In this document: positions 47,506-57,090 of the stretch, in pieces
Layout: every line of letters begins with the position of its first letter
How positions within the stretch are numbered: the stretch's first letter is position 1
From: Candidatus Sacchlamyda saccharinae
GTDB lineage: Bacteria > Chlamydiota > Chlamydiia > Chlamydiales > Rhabdochlamydiaceae
Assembly: GCA_030408505.1 (NCBI GenBank)
Contig: JAUHQI010000004.1
Location: 434,001-498,000, forward strand
Length of the DNA: 64,000 nucleotides
Direction of reading: 5' to 3'
The notes under the pieces: model-generated
Databases searched by the model: none
What the model was told of the DNA's origin: nothing
Seen by the model: the letters and a program-made list of their open reading frames with translations, nothing else
Program-made: the position numbers and the translations under genes

Positions 47506-48332
47506 TAAGGCTGTAAAACTTTCTCTCCAAGGGCCACCTCGGAAAATTCCAGGAATGCAGACTCATCCACTTTTGTATCCGAAGTTTCTTCCTCTGGCTT
47601 CATTAGATAAATCATGTCCTGGCTAATGATATTAAAGCAATTGTCTCGTGTTTGTTTGTCTGAAATCATTTTTGCTAGTTCTGTGGCTTTATCAAAGTCA
47701 TTCTGCGAGGAGTAGGTATTTACAGCGTGGTAATAAAGGTGTTTTTTCTTTGATAGATCATAGAAGAGCTCAGATAACTTTAGCGCCCGGTCAAAATCTT
47801 TCTGATCAATGAGAGCCCTAGCCAGAGCATCTATGCAGTTATCTGCAATACTTTTATCGGCGATCTTCTCAAAATCTTTCAATAAGTATTCGATTATCAT
47901 AGCATTGAATTTTTTCTTATTTTTTTCATCCTTCATTGCAACAGAGATATCAAGAAGTAGGTAGAATTTATCTTGATATTTTGGAATCAAAAGGACTGTC
48001 TCAAGAGCTCTTTGCATCTCACCTCTATCTAAAAAAGCATAGGCGACCCGACATAAGGAGTTCGTTCTTTCATCTTCGTTGGGAACCGAAAGCGCTATTT
48101 CGAGCGCTTTATCAAACTCTTGTGTGCACGTAGCTATTCGCCCTGCAATGTTTGCTAGGGCTTTCGACTTTTCTCTTTTGTCTCCTATCAAATTCGCCGT
48201 CTCTAAAGATTTTTCTACGTACTTCTCCATTTTATTCTCCATAGGTCTTGCTTGAATCGCTTTTTCATTCGCTCCGACTAATAAAGTACAACACAGTTGA
48301 ATTACAAAAATGCCACTAATAATTTTTAGCAT
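47505..48332 (-). CDS. Secreted helical-repeat protein, family member 1
   Basis: The 275-residue product has a signal peptide (MLKIISGIFVIQLCCTLLVG, then ANEK). It then has about six helix-pair repeats of roughly 35-40 residues (for example EKSLETANLIGDKREKSKAL, ALEIALSVPNEDERTNSL, ALETVLLIPKYQDKFYLLL). It ends in an acidic linker and the tail SAFLEFSEVALGEKVLQP, which recurs in its paralogues. The pattern is TPR-like. Secreted chlamydial repeat proteins often bind proteins; nothing more can be read. A phosphoesterase remnant follows in a TAATG overlap. Confidence 0.85.
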   Translation of the reverse strand: MLKIISGIFVIQLCCTLLVGANEKAIQARPMENKMEKYVEKSLETANLIGDKREKSKALANIAGRIATCTQEFDKALEIALSVPNEDERTNSLCRVAYAFLDRGEMQRALETVLLIPKYQDKFYLLLDISVAMKDEKNKKKFNAMIIEYLLKDFEKIADKSIADNCIDALARALIDQKDFDRALKLSELFYDLSKKKHLYYHAVNTYSSQNDFDKATELAKMISDKQTRDNCFNIISQDMIYLMKPEEETSDTKVDESAFLEFSEVALGEKVLQP

Positions 48333-48378
48333 AATACCCCCAATTCAGGAATATACTACCAGACATAGGAATAAAAGT

Positions 48379-48541
48379 TATACCCAAACCAATTCAAGAC
48401 TTGGTCCTGAGCTACGTCGGCTTTTTCTCAAATTTTTCACCAATTCATCGCGCCGTGTCTATAAACACGACTGCTCTTCATTGAAGAAAAATTTGAGGAG
48501 CCTTCTTGCTCAAACCCAAGTCTTGAATTGGTTTGGGTATA
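48379..48541. mobile_element. MITE-like palindromic element
   Basis: The element has perfect 26-bp terminal inverted repeats (48379-48404 and 48516-48541). A second nested inverted repeat of 12 bp lies inside (48427-48438 with 48486-48497), and a small central hairpin (CGTGT/ACACG). TA dinucleotides border both ends, as expected for a Tc1/mariner or IS630-type target. It encodes nothing. It lies in the gap 48333-48621 between two repeat-family genes. Confidence 0.75.
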
Positions 48542-48621
48542 CAGAGGATAGATCATGGCGTGACGTGCTCTGATGCACATTGCGCAGATTAAAAATGTTC
48601 TTTTCTACGTTCCATAGACTC

Positions 48622-50067
48622 CTAATTTCTAAGTGGAGCTCCTTGTTTGGCAAAACCATCCAGGCTCGAAAAGTTGATTCTCTGGGGTTTTGCCTCCTTC
48701 TCCACGGTGGGAGTCTTTTGCGCAACCCACTTGCATATGTCTGCATAACACTCATCTCGTCTTTCTGGATTTTTAATGAGCAGTGCTAGCTCTAAGGCTT
48801 TCTCTATCTCTTCTTGCTCACAATAGGAGGAGACGACCACCATAATCGCGTTCTCCTTTACAAAAGGAATCTCAATGCGATCGATCAGCTCCATTGCTTT
48901 GTCGTTTTCATGGATAGATGCCATAAGATGGGACAATCGTCTGCAATAGCTCTCCAAAACATCTTGATCTTGTATCTCATCTAATATACTCAGAAAGTAG
49001 GCGAATACCATTTTCAAAAATGTTTTTTTATTCTCAAGATTCTTGAACTGTTTTCTGATGTCGAAAAAGGCATCCAATCGGGCTAGTAGACTATCTATTT
49101 GGAACGCTATCTCGATTGCTTGACGCACGTAGCCATTGGATAAGCACTCCACAGCAATACGATGTAACAAAGGATTTACATCTTTTTGGTGTGAAAACGA
49201 AAATACCATCGCCACTGCCTGCTGATACTCTCCGGCATGAGCTGCCAGAGAAAGTGGAACTTGCAGTAGGGCATCAACCCTCATTTCATTTTCTTTGATT
49301 TTACCAGCGATTTCAGTCGCCTGAACAAGGTATTTGTCCGTGATTTCAAGGGGTGGTGAGGTATTCGCACTAATGTTTACGCAATCCTCCAGTCTAGTGA
49401 AATCTAGCTGCTGAGGCTGGGGATTCTTCTTAATCGCCATTTTCGAATACTCTACAACCAGGCGTTCAACTAGCTCAGAATAGAACCAATCGATATTGGT
49501 TTTTCCCTGTAGGCTTTCTGCAAAATCGAGCGCTTTTTTAATCCCCTGATTTTTCTGAAGTTCCTGCAGACTCATCTCTAAACAGAATTTCTGGCGAACA
49601 GGACTAGCAATAAGATTAGCACACTCCACGGCCTGATCGTGCTTCTTTGCACGAGCATTTGCTCTAGATAGCACCTCAAAGGCAGCATCTGACATCTGTT
49701 GCTGATCTAATTGCTTCCGTAAAGACATCACGTAATCTGTTAGCATCGTAAGAAGTTCTTGTTCTCTTGGGTGATTCCGAATCATATCGGCAATTCCTTC
49801 GATTCGCACAAGAAGATTGGGTATCAAGAACATGGTTGACATTGCTTTGTGTATATGCCCTCTCTCAGCTAGCGAGCAAGCAACGAATGCTAGCGCCGCT
49901 TCTGCTCGATTTCGATCTGGAAGAGACTGAGCTAGCTGGATCGCCAACTCAAGCTCTTCTGAGTATGTAGCTAGATCCACTGCAATTTTGATAATGACGC
50001 TCGAATAAAATCGGGAATTTTCCAGCTTTTTAGCATACTGTAAAGCTTGCTTTAGATTTCCTTCCAT
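48622..50067 (-). CDS. Helical-repeat protein, tandem double-length family member
   Basis: The 481-residue product has no signal peptide. It consists of two copies of the repeat module. The first ends near residue 240 with a tail PQQLDFTRLEDCVNIS and the second with PQRINFSSLDGFAKQG, both like the tail of the preceding gene (IIDFSSLNEFEQTG). The helix pairs (LELAIQLAQSLPDRNRAEAA, ALELALLIKNPERRDECYAD) match the rest of the family. It begins 2 bp after the preceding gene, so the two may once have been, or still act as, one unit. Confidence 0.85.
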   Translation of the reverse strand: MEGNLKQALQYAKKLENSRFYSSVIIKIAVDLATYSEELELAIQLAQSLPDRNRAEAALAFVACSLAERGHIHKAMSTMFLIPNLLVRIEGIADMIRNHPREQELLTMLTDYVMSLRKQLDQQQMSDAAFEVLSRANARAKKHDQAVECANLIASPVRQKFCLEMSLQELQKNQGIKKALDFAESLQGKTNIDWFYSELVERLVVEYSKMAIKKNPQPQQLDFTRLEDCVNISANTSPPLEITDKYLVQATEIAGKIKENEMRVDALLQVPLSLAAHAGEYQQAVAMVFSFSHQKDVNPLLHRIAVECLSNGYVRQAIEIAFQIDSLLARLDAFFDIRKQFKNLENKKTFLKMVFAYFLSILDEIQDQDVLESYCRRLSHLMASIHENDKAMELIDRIEIPFVKENAIMVVVSSYCEQEEIEKALELALLIKNPERRDECYADICKWVAQKTPTVEKEAKPQRINFSSLDGFAKQGAPLRN

Positions 50068-50069
50068 TG

Positions 50070-50780
50070 TCAGTTTTTTCCCGTTTGTTCAAACTCGTTG
50101 AGACTAGAGAAATCAATAATGGCAGAAATATTTGTTTTCTTCTCGCACTTCTCTATGAAGCGTTTTAGGTAAGCTAGGCAAATCGCGTCATAACACTCGG
50201 CATCAAACAGAGAAGTTTGCGCTGCCATTTCAATAGCTTTCTCTATATTTCCCTCTTTGCAATATGCATATACAATGTTTACAATGAGGTCATTCTGCTC
50301 ACTAAAATCCTCGATGAGATCAGCAAGGCGAGTCGCTAGATCAATTCTTCCCGTAAACAGACACTCTCGAGCAAATCGCCTACAAGAACGATCGAATGAA
50401 AGCTGGCCCCCCACTTCGCCATGGAGGCTTGTCAAGTAATCTACAATCATTTCAATAAATGGATCGATGCAAGATTTCTCTTCCAGACTGAGAAGGATGT
50501 CAATCAGGCCACTGACTCTTTCTTCTAAATCGGGGATTGAAAAGACAATTTCGACTGCTTTTTCCACCTCCCCTTGACTCATGCAACACACTGTAATTGA
50601 GCACAAAGTGGAATAAAATTGACCCGGATTATCTATAGAGCGAGCAAGCTCAAGAGCAGCTTCGAAATCATGCGTCTTTTCTGCAGTGATTCGACACAAG
50701 AAATTTAGGGCGTTGCTTTGCCACCTTTTTTCCGTAATCAAGCCTGCGATTTCTTTGGCCTTTTCCAAATAATTATTCAT
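50070..50780 (-). CDS. Helical-repeat protein, family member without signal peptide
   Basis: The 236-residue product is one module of TPR-like helix pairs (YLEKAKEIAGLITEKRWQSN, ALELARSIDNPGQFYSTLCS, AVEIVFSIPDLEERVSGLID) with the tail AIIDFSSLNEFEQTGKN. No signal peptide or membrane helix. It is directly upstream of the 481-residue paralogue and divergent from rtcB. Confidence 0.83.
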   Translation of the reverse strand: MNNYLEKAKEIAGLITEKRWQSNALNFLCRITAEKTHDFEAALELARSIDNPGQFYSTLCSITVCCMSQGEVEKAVEIVFSIPDLEERVSGLIDILLSLEEKSCIDPFIEMIVDYLTSLHGEVGGQLSFDRSCRRFARECLFTGRIDLATRLADLIEDFSEQNDLIVNIVYAYCKEGNIEKAIEMAAQTSLFDAECYDAICLAYLKRFIEKCEKKTNISAIIDFSSLNEFEQTGKN

Positions 50781-50893
50781 TATTCCGTCTGCAAAAATGT
50801 CATCTTTAGAAACAGACTATTCAATCTAAGAAATAAACACAATTGCATTCTATTTTCAGCCTATTTATAATCGCGTGAATTTGGCAGAAACAT

Positions 50894-52114
50894 ATGTCTG
50901 GATACAAACTTTACGAAACAGAAGGTAAACCTCTCAAGCTTTGGGATTCGCACGAACCTTTTGATGCGCACGCGATGGACCAGTTGCGAAACTTGGCAAA
51001 GCTCCCCTTCATCCACAAACACGTAGCTGGTATGCCTGATGTCCATTACGGCATTGGCGCCACTGTCGGTTCTGTCATTGCAACAAAAGGTGCGATCGTG
51101 CCAGCCGCTGTAGGCGTCGACATTGGCTGTGGAATGATGGCTGTCCAGACGACCCTTACCGCCTCACAACTTCCTGACAACCTCAAAGAGATACGCACTC
51201 AAATCGAGGCTGCTGTGCCTCACGGCCGAACGGGTGGGCGTAAGGTTAAAGACAAAGGTGCTTGGGGCACGGTTCCCGACTCTATTCTTCCTATATGGAA
51301 AACACTTGAACTCGACTATCTCAAAATTATTGAGAAGCATCCGAAGGCCAAAAACGCGAATAAGGACTGCCATTTAGGCACTTTGGGAACTGGAAATCAT
51401 TTTATCGAGATTTGTTTAGATGAAAACGATCAAGTGTGGGCCATGCTACACTCTGGCTCGAGAGGAGTGGGAAACCGCATCGGAACCTATTTTATTGAAA
51501 AAGCGAAAGAAGAGATGAACCGCTATTTTATCGGAGATCTCCTGCCTGATAAAGATTTAGCTTACTTTGTCGAATATTCAGAAATTTTTGACGACTACAT
51601 CTCGGCTGTGGGATGGGCCCAAGACTTTGCCCTAGAAAATCGCAAAGTGATGATGGATGCCGTTTTGGGGGTGATGAAAAAGTTGTTGCCGCCATTCGAA
51701 ATTACAGAGATGGCTGTGAATTGTCACCACAACTACGTGGCGCGAGAAAACCACTTTGGCACCAACGCTTGGGTGACCAGAAAAGGGGCAGTAAGGGCGC
51801 GAAAAGGCGATCTGGGAATCATTCCAGGGTCTATGGGGACAGGTTCGTTTATTGTTGAAGGTCTTGGGAATCTAGAGAGCTTTTGTTCCTGCTCTCACGG
51901 AGCAGGACGGAAAATGTCTCGCAAAAAAGCAAAGGAAGTCATCTCATTGGATGCCCACAAACAGGCTATGCAGGGGATTGAAGCCAGACTTGATGAAGAC
52001 ATCATTGATGAGAGCCCTGCCGCCTACAAGGACATTGGTTCCGTTATGAAAGCACAGGAGGATTTGGTTCGCATTCTGCACCGATTGCGCCAAGTGGTGA
52101 ATGTAAAGGGCTAA
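50894..52114 (+). CDS. rtcB: RNA-splicing ligase RtcB
   Basis: The 406-residue product matches RtcB: the metal-binding cysteine in GVDIGCGMMAV, LGTLGTGNHFIEI, LHSGSRGVGN, CHHNYVARE and the guanylylated histidine in CSHGAGRKMSR. It joins RNA ends with 2',3'-cyclic phosphate or 3'-phosphate to 5'-OH, using GTP and manganese. The ribosome-binding site is weak. It stands between two repeat-family loci, just before the hen1-pnkp RNA-repair genes. Confidence 0.95.
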   Translation: MSGYKLYETEGKPLKLWDSHEPFDAHAMDQLRNLAKLPFIHKHVAGMPDVHYGIGATVGSVIATKGAIVPAAVGVDIGCGMMAVQTTLTASQLPDNLKEIRTQIEAAVPHGRTGGRKVKDKGAWGTVPDSILPIWKTLELDYLKIIEKHPKAKNANKDCHLGTLGTGNHFIEICLDENDQVWAMLHSGSRGVGNRIGTYFIEKAKEEMNRYFIGDLLPDKDLAYFVEYSEIFDDYISAVGWAQDFALENRKVMMDAVLGVMKKLLPPFEITEMAVNCHHNYVARENHFGTNAWVTRKGAVRARKGDLGIIPGSMGTGSFIVEGLGNLESFCSCSHGAGRKMSRKKAKEVISLDAHKQAMQGIEARLDEDIIDESPAAYKDIGSVMKAQEDLVRILHRLRQVVNVKG

Positions 52115-52177
52115 CAAAGCTATATGAGCCATTTGTCAAGGAAAGACTGATCAATAATTAGGAGATACTGCTAAGGG

Positions 52178-52690
52178 CTAAAAAGAGTAGGGTCAAAACT
52201 CTTAAAAAGTTTCTTGGAAAATTCAATGAATTCAGGCTCCTCATTTTCTGTATTGCAGTCATTCCCTTCTGGATCTAAGACGTGAGCCATGTCAGTACTA
52301 ATATGAACAAAACAAAAATCTCGAGTTTTTTCATCTGAAATCGACCAGGCTAACTTTAATGCAGATTCAAAATCTTTCTTCCGAGAATAGCGTATAGAGA
52401 GACTGGCTAGTAGATTGTTTTTTTTGAGCTATCGCAAAAAAATGCTGTCAATCTTAGTACACGATCATATTGATCACTTTCAAGAAATTCTAGAGCCATA
52501 CTTTCTAGGCGTATATCCGCGATTCTTGGATCAGATTCGTTTTTAATCTCATTGAGAACGTAGTCCTCGAGCATTTGACAGAATTCTCTTTTAACTTTTC
52601 CATCGCTTAGGAACTTATAAATATAATGAAGTCCAGAACGTTTATCCTTGTTTATATTTGAAATATTTCGTTGCCCAAGATTCCCCTACT
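52178..52690 (-). pseudogene. Helical-repeat family pseudogene
   Basis: The minus strand encodes the middle and end of a family member: KREFCQMLEDYVLNEIKNES, RLESMALEFLESDQYDRVLR, then, after a one-base shift, SRKKDFESALKLAWSISDEK and the tail PEFIEFSKKLFKSF. The shift lies in a run of eight A (T on the plus strand near 52418-52425). The N-terminal third is missing, with an in-frame stop at its head. This explains the gene-free stretch between rtcB and hen1. Confidence 0.85.
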
Positions 52691-52729
52691 CGTTATAATA
52701 ACTTTTTCAATAAGGTATTCTAGTAAAAA

Positions 52730-54136
52730 ATGTTGTTATCAATAAAAACAAATCATTATCCCGCCACAGACTTAGGGTATTTGTTACATAAAAACCCTCA
52801 GAAGTACCATGAGTTCTCCCTTTCCAGTGGAAAGGCCCATGTGTTCTTCTCCTCTATTGAAGAAGATAGCTGCTGTGCGACCTTGATGCTAGAAATGGAC
52901 CCCATTGGGCTAGTAAGAAAGAATACAAATCAGTCATTTTCTCTAGAGCAATATGTAAATAATCGACCTTATGTCGCCTCTTCATTTTTAAGTATAGCTC
53001 TTGTAAAGGTCTTCCGCTCTGCAATGAAAGGGAGTTGTAAAGACAGACCTGAGCTCCCTAATACCCCCATGTATTTTGAGGTTACAATTGCTGCACTACC
53101 ATGTAAGAGTGAAAATGGTAAAGTTCTTTTGAAAGATCTATTTGAACCCCTTGGCTATGAGGTAGACGTCCAAGAGCATCTACTTGACGACAAGCACCCT
53201 GAGTGGGGAAATGCTCAGCACTACACAGTTACAATTCGAAACACTTGCCTTCTCAAAGACCTCCTCTCCCACATTTATGTCCTGATTCCTGTCCTAGATA
53301 ATGAAAAGCATTATTGGATCACCAAGGATGAAGTTGACAAGCTTTTGAGTTATGGGGAAGGGTGGCTGCAAAGCCACCCAAAACAGGAATTGATTGTTGC
53401 TAGATATTTGAAAAGACAAAAGCCTCTGACAAGCGAAGCTCTTGGAAGGCTTCTCGATGAAAATGCAATCGAAACAACGCAAGAAGAAGAGGAAGTTCAA
53501 CTTGAAGAGAAGTTGACTCTCCATCAAGAGCGGATGCAAGATGTCCTCAATGTGCTAAAAAAGGGGCGGGCCCGGCGAGTTGCAGACCTTGGATGCGGTG
53601 AGGGCATACTACTCAAACACCTCTTGGCTGACATCTCAATTGAAAAAATTCTCGGAATGGATGTCTCCTATCGATCTCTTCAGCGTGCTAAGCTAAAGCT
53701 CAATCTCGAAGAGCTTCCTCCAATGCAACAAGAGAGGATAGCGCTTATTCAGGGATCTTTAAACTATACTGATGCCAGGATCCAAGGCTATGACGCGATC
53801 ACTCTGATCGAGGTGATTGAGCATCTGGACCCTTCTCGATTGTCAACTCTGGAATACGTTGTCTTCGGCTTTGCTCAACCTAAAATGGTGATTATCACGA
53901 CCCCTAACTCAGAATACAATGCGAGCTTCGAAAGTTTACAAAGTGGATCGTTTAGACACGATGACCACAGATTCGAATGGTCCAGAACAGAATTTCAATC
54001 TTGGGCCGGCCAAATTGCCAAAGACTACGGCTATACAGTGGATTTTCAGCCTGTAGGATCCGAAGATGCAAAACTCGGCTCTCCGACGCAAATGGGAATT
54101 TTTACTAAGCAGGAATCAGACTATGGAAAAAGATAG
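52730..54136 (+). CDS. hen1: 3' terminal RNA ribose 2'-O-methyltransferase Hen1
   Basis: The 468-residue product fits bacterial Hen1. The N-terminal half (YPATDLGYLLHKNPQKYHEF onward) is the region that partners Pnkp. The C-terminal methyltransferase has the SAM motif VADLGCGEGILLKHLL near residue 285, the metal-binding EVIEH, and the histidine-containing FRHDDHRFEW. It methylates the 2'-OH at the 3' end of a broken RNA before ligation, so that the joint resists further cutting. The end overlaps pnkp by 14 bp. The start has only a weak ribosome-binding site. Confidence 0.95.
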   Translation: MLLSIKTNHYPATDLGYLLHKNPQKYHEFSLSSGKAHVFFSSIEEDSCCATLMLEMDPIGLVRKNTNQSFSLEQYVNNRPYVASSFLSIALVKVFRSAMKGSCKDRPELPNTPMYFEVTIAALPCKSENGKVLLKDLFEPLGYEVDVQEHLLDDKHPEWGNAQHYTVTIRNTCLLKDLLSHIYVLIPVLDNEKHYWITKDEVDKLLSYGEGWLQSHPKQELIVARYLKRQKPLTSEALGRLLDENAIETTQEEEEVQLEEKLTLHQERMQDVLNVLKKGRARRVADLGCGEGILLKHLLADISIEKILGMDVSYRSLQRAKLKLNLEELPPMQQERIALIQGSLNYTDARIQGYDAITLIEVIEHLDPSRLSTLEYVVFGFAQPKMVIITTPNSEYNASFESLQSGSFRHDDHRFEWSRTEFQSWAGQIAKDYGYTVDFQPVGSEDAKLGSPTQMGIFTKQESDYGKR

Positions 54137-56663
54137 GCTAAAAATTCCCGAGCTATCACTGGTTCTGCTCATCGGCGTTTCGGGGTCTGGGAAGTCGACG
54201 TTTGCCAAAAAGAAATTCAAGGCTACAGAGGTCATTTCGAGTGATTTCTGTCGTGGTCTCGTCTCTGACGATGAGAATGATCAGTCAGCCACTAGCGATG
54301 CTTTTGATCTTTTACGATTTATTGCTGCCAAACGGCTTGCGGCAGGAAAGCTCACAGTGATCGACGCAACCAACGTCCAGCCTGAGGCGAGAAAGTCTCT
54401 TCTTCATTTAGCTAGGAAATACCACTGCCCTGCTGTCGCCATTGTAATCAATCCCCCTCAAAAAATTTGCATTCAGCGCAACAAGTCCAGGCAAGATCGC
54501 AATTTTGGCGATCATGTCATCAAGCAGCAAAGTCACCACCTAGATCGCTCATTGAAGTTTTTTAAGAAAGAGGGATTTAGATATATCCATAGCCTTACGG
54601 ACCCAGACCAGATAGATTCCTGCGAAATCGTTAGAGAAAAGCTCTGGACTGACCTCAAGCATGAAGGTGGCTCATTCGATATCATTGGGGATATCCACGG
54701 CTGTTTTGATGAATTGTCTGAGCTCTTAGAAGCCCTGGGTTATTTATTCGAGCAGGACACTATTTCTCATCCTGAGAGTCGCAGAGTCATTTTTGTAGGC
54801 GACCTCGTCGATCGCGGCCCGAAGACCCCAGAAGTACTAAAGTTAGTGATGTCCATGGTTAAAGAAGGGATAGCATTCTGCGTTCCCGGAAACCATGACA
54901 TTAAGCTGATGAAAAAGCTGAAAGGCCGAGATGTAAAAATTGCTCATGGTCTTCAGGATTCACTCGACCAATTGAAAAATGAGCCCCCCGAATTCATTCA
55001 GGAGGTGGTTGAGTTTATCGATGGACTTATCAGCCATTACGTCTTCGATGAGGGAAAATTAGTGGTAGCCCATGCTGGTATGAAAGAACCCTACCAAGGC
55101 AGAGCTTCAAAGGCAGTTAGGGCCTTTGCCTTATTTGGAGAAACTACAGGTGAAACCGATGAGTATGGGCTGCCCGTACGTTACCCATGGGCAAATGAAT
55201 ACCGTGGCAAGGCTATGGTTGTCTACGGGCATACTCCAATACCAGAATCTCCGTGGATAAATAATACGATCAATATCGACAACGGGTGTGTCTTTGGCGG
55301 CAAATTGACTGCGCTAAGATATCCTGAAAAAGAATTGGTTTCAATAGCTGCTAAGAAGGTTTATGCAGAACGGGTCAAGCCTTTGACTCTTCCGGAAAAT
55401 GATGTGCAAAAGCGCAGGGAAGACATCCTGGATATCGGTGACATCACCGGGAAAAGAGCCATTTCGACCCGCTTCCACAAATATGTGACTATTCGTGAGG
55501 AAAATACTATTCCTGCGCTTGAGGTGATGAGTCGTTTTGCAATCAATCCAAAATGGTTGATCTACTTACCTCCGACCATGTCTCCTACAGAGACAAGCGA
55601 AGAATCGGATTTTCTTGAGCACCCAAAAGAAGCTTTTCGCTATTACCAAAAACAAGGAATTTCGAAAGTTATCTGCCAAGAAAAACACATGGGCTCTAGA
55701 GCCATTGTTGTCGTATGCAAAACCCCTGAAGCCGCCCAAAGGCGTTTTGGCCAGGCTGACAAGATTGGTGTTTGCTTTACGAGAACGGGAAGAAGTTTTT
55801 TTGAGGATGATCGCCTCGAAAGAGAATTCTTAAAGAGAGTTCAAACTGCTATTGCTGAAGCTAAGGTCTGGGAGACACTAGAGACCGATTGGCTCTGTCT
55901 GGACTGTGAGCTTTTACCCTGGTCTGCTAAAGCTCATGAACTCATCAAAGAGCAATATGCTGCTGTAGGCTCCTCTGCTAGGACGAGCCTCGCCATGAGC
56001 AAGCAACTTCTGCAGCAAGCCATCAATATCAATCAAGAGCTGACTCCCCTGCATACGAGCGTTACAGAGAAATTTCAGATGGTATCCGATTATATAACGG
56101 CGTATCAAAGATACTGCTGGAAAGTTTCCTCTATAGAAGACTACCAGCTCGCTCCATTCCACATCCTCGCTTCTGAAAACGCTCTCCATGTGGAAAAAGA
56201 CCATGGATGGCACATGGCTTTAATCGAACAGCTTTGCCAAGCAGATGAAAAACTCTTTAAAAGAACACGTTATAAAATAACCGATACAGATGACCCGTCA
56301 AACTGCACCGAAGCAACAGATTGGTGGCTACAACTCACTGAAAAGGAAGGCGGAGAAGGAATGGTTGTCAAACCATTCGATTTTACAGTCCTCGGGACAC
56401 AGGGGTTGATCCAACCAGGAATCAAATGTCGAGGACGTGAGTATTTGAGGATCATTTATGGCCCAGAGTATACGGCCCCAAATAATTTAAGCCGATTGAA
56501 GGAACGAAACCTCTCCCGAAAGAGATCGCTTGCCTTACGTGAGTATGCACTAGGTACCGAGGCTCTGGAAAGGTTTGTCAAAAGCGAGCCTATCTACAAG
56601 TACCATGAAGCTGTTTTTGGTGTCCTCGCTCTTGAAAGCGAACCTGTTGATCCTAGGCTTTAG
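54123..56663 (+). CDS. pnkp: RNA-repair polynucleotide kinase-phosphatase-ligase Pnkp
   Basis: Start at 54123 is preceded by AGGA and gives the family's normal N-terminus. The 846-residue product has three domains. The 5'-OH kinase has the P-loop GVSGSGKST at residues 18-26. The metallophosphatase has IIGDIHGCFDEL near 185, GDLVDRGPK and GNHDIKL. The C-terminal ligase-type adenylyltransferase has motif EKHMGSRA near 514 with the AMP-binding lysine. All catalytic motifs look intact. With Hen1 it heals and seals tRNAs cut by ribotoxins. Confidence 0.95.
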   Translation: MEKDRLKIPELSLVLLIGVSGSGKSTFAKKKFKATEVISSDFCRGLVSDDENDQSATSDAFDLLRFIAAKRLAAGKLTVIDATNVQPEARKSLLHLARKYHCPAVAIVINPPQKICIQRNKSRQDRNFGDHVIKQQSHHLDRSLKFFKKEGFRYIHSLTDPDQIDSCEIVREKLWTDLKHEGGSFDIIGDIHGCFDELSELLEALGYLFEQDTISHPESRRVIFVGDLVDRGPKTPEVLKLVMSMVKEGIAFCVPGNHDIKLMKKLKGRDVKIAHGLQDSLDQLKNEPPEFIQEVVEFIDGLISHYVFDEGKLVVAHAGMKEPYQGRASKAVRAFALFGETTGETDEYGLPVRYPWANEYRGKAMVVYGHTPIPESPWINNTINIDNGCVFGGKLTALRYPEKELVSIAAKKVYAERVKPLTLPENDVQKRREDILDIGDITGKRAISTRFHKYVTIREENTIPALEVMSRFAINPKWLIYLPPTMSPTETSEESDFLEHPKEAFRYYQKQGISKVICQEKHMGSRAIVVVCKTPEAAQRRFGQADKIGVCFTRTGRSFFEDDRLEREFLKRVQTAIAEAKVWETLETDWLCLDCELLPWSAKAHELIKEQYAAVGSSARTSLAMSKQLLQQAININQELTPLHTSVTEKFQMVSDYITAYQRYCWKVSSIEDYQLAPFHILASENALHVEKDHGWHMALIEQLCQADEKLFKRTRYKITDTDDPSNCTEATDWWLQLTEKEGGEGMVVKPFDFTVLGTQGLIQPGIKCRGREYLRIIYGPEYTAPNNLSRLKERNLSRKRSLALREYALGTEALERFVKSEPIYKYHEAVFGVLALESEPVDPRL

Positions 56664-57090
56664 ATCCCGATAACTCTTGATCTTCCGAGTATATCTCGAA
56701 ATAGCTAGTGTCAAATGCCCGTATCTCTAGCAAAACCCCTTCGCAGTCGATAGGACGAAATGGAGGGTCTTCTGTTTCTAATGCAATTTCTTGAAAGTTC
56801 TGGGAAGTATACCTGCTATCTATGCACAAAAAAACTCCACTGAGGAATTGATCGACCTTCGAGCAATATTCGATCAGCTCAGAATCGGCGCCAATTCTCT
56901 GTAGCCCTCCATGACCTGCTCCCCGCAAGTCCGCTCCGTACCAGACATGCGAGGACAGTCTGCCTTTTAGTGATTCAACAACTGAGATCAGTTGCGCCCC
57001 AGTACAAGCGAACTCTTCCTTGAAATGCTCAGAAGTAATTTCCTTTCTGTATTTTGGGTTAAACAAGCTCCCCCCATTCAAACGTTTCAT
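56653..57090 (-). CDS. Hypothetical protein coupled to the metallophosphoesterase
   Basis: The 145-residue product is taken from the ATG at 57090, inside the end of the phosphoesterase gene (32-bp overlap). The frame stays open to 57180 but that part is antisense-free overlap only. Motifs seen include TGAQLISVVESLKGRLSSHV, WYGADLRGAG, KVDQFLSGVFLCID and LLEIRAFDTSYFEIYSED. It looks like a conserved family of unknown function. Its 3' end overlaps the end of pnkp by 11 bp. Confidence 0.7.
   Translation of the reverse strand: MKRLNGGSLFNPKYRKEITSEHFKEEFACTGAQLISVVESLKGRLSSHVWYGADLRGAGHGGLQRIGADSELIEYCSKVDQFLSGVFLCIDSRYTSQNFQEIALETEDPPFRPIDCEGVLLEIRAFDTSYFEIYSEDQELSGSKA

Noticed and set aside
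48510-48755. 81-residue minus-strand gene
   Set aside because: It overlaps the MITE-like element and the end of the 481-residue repeat gene in another frame.
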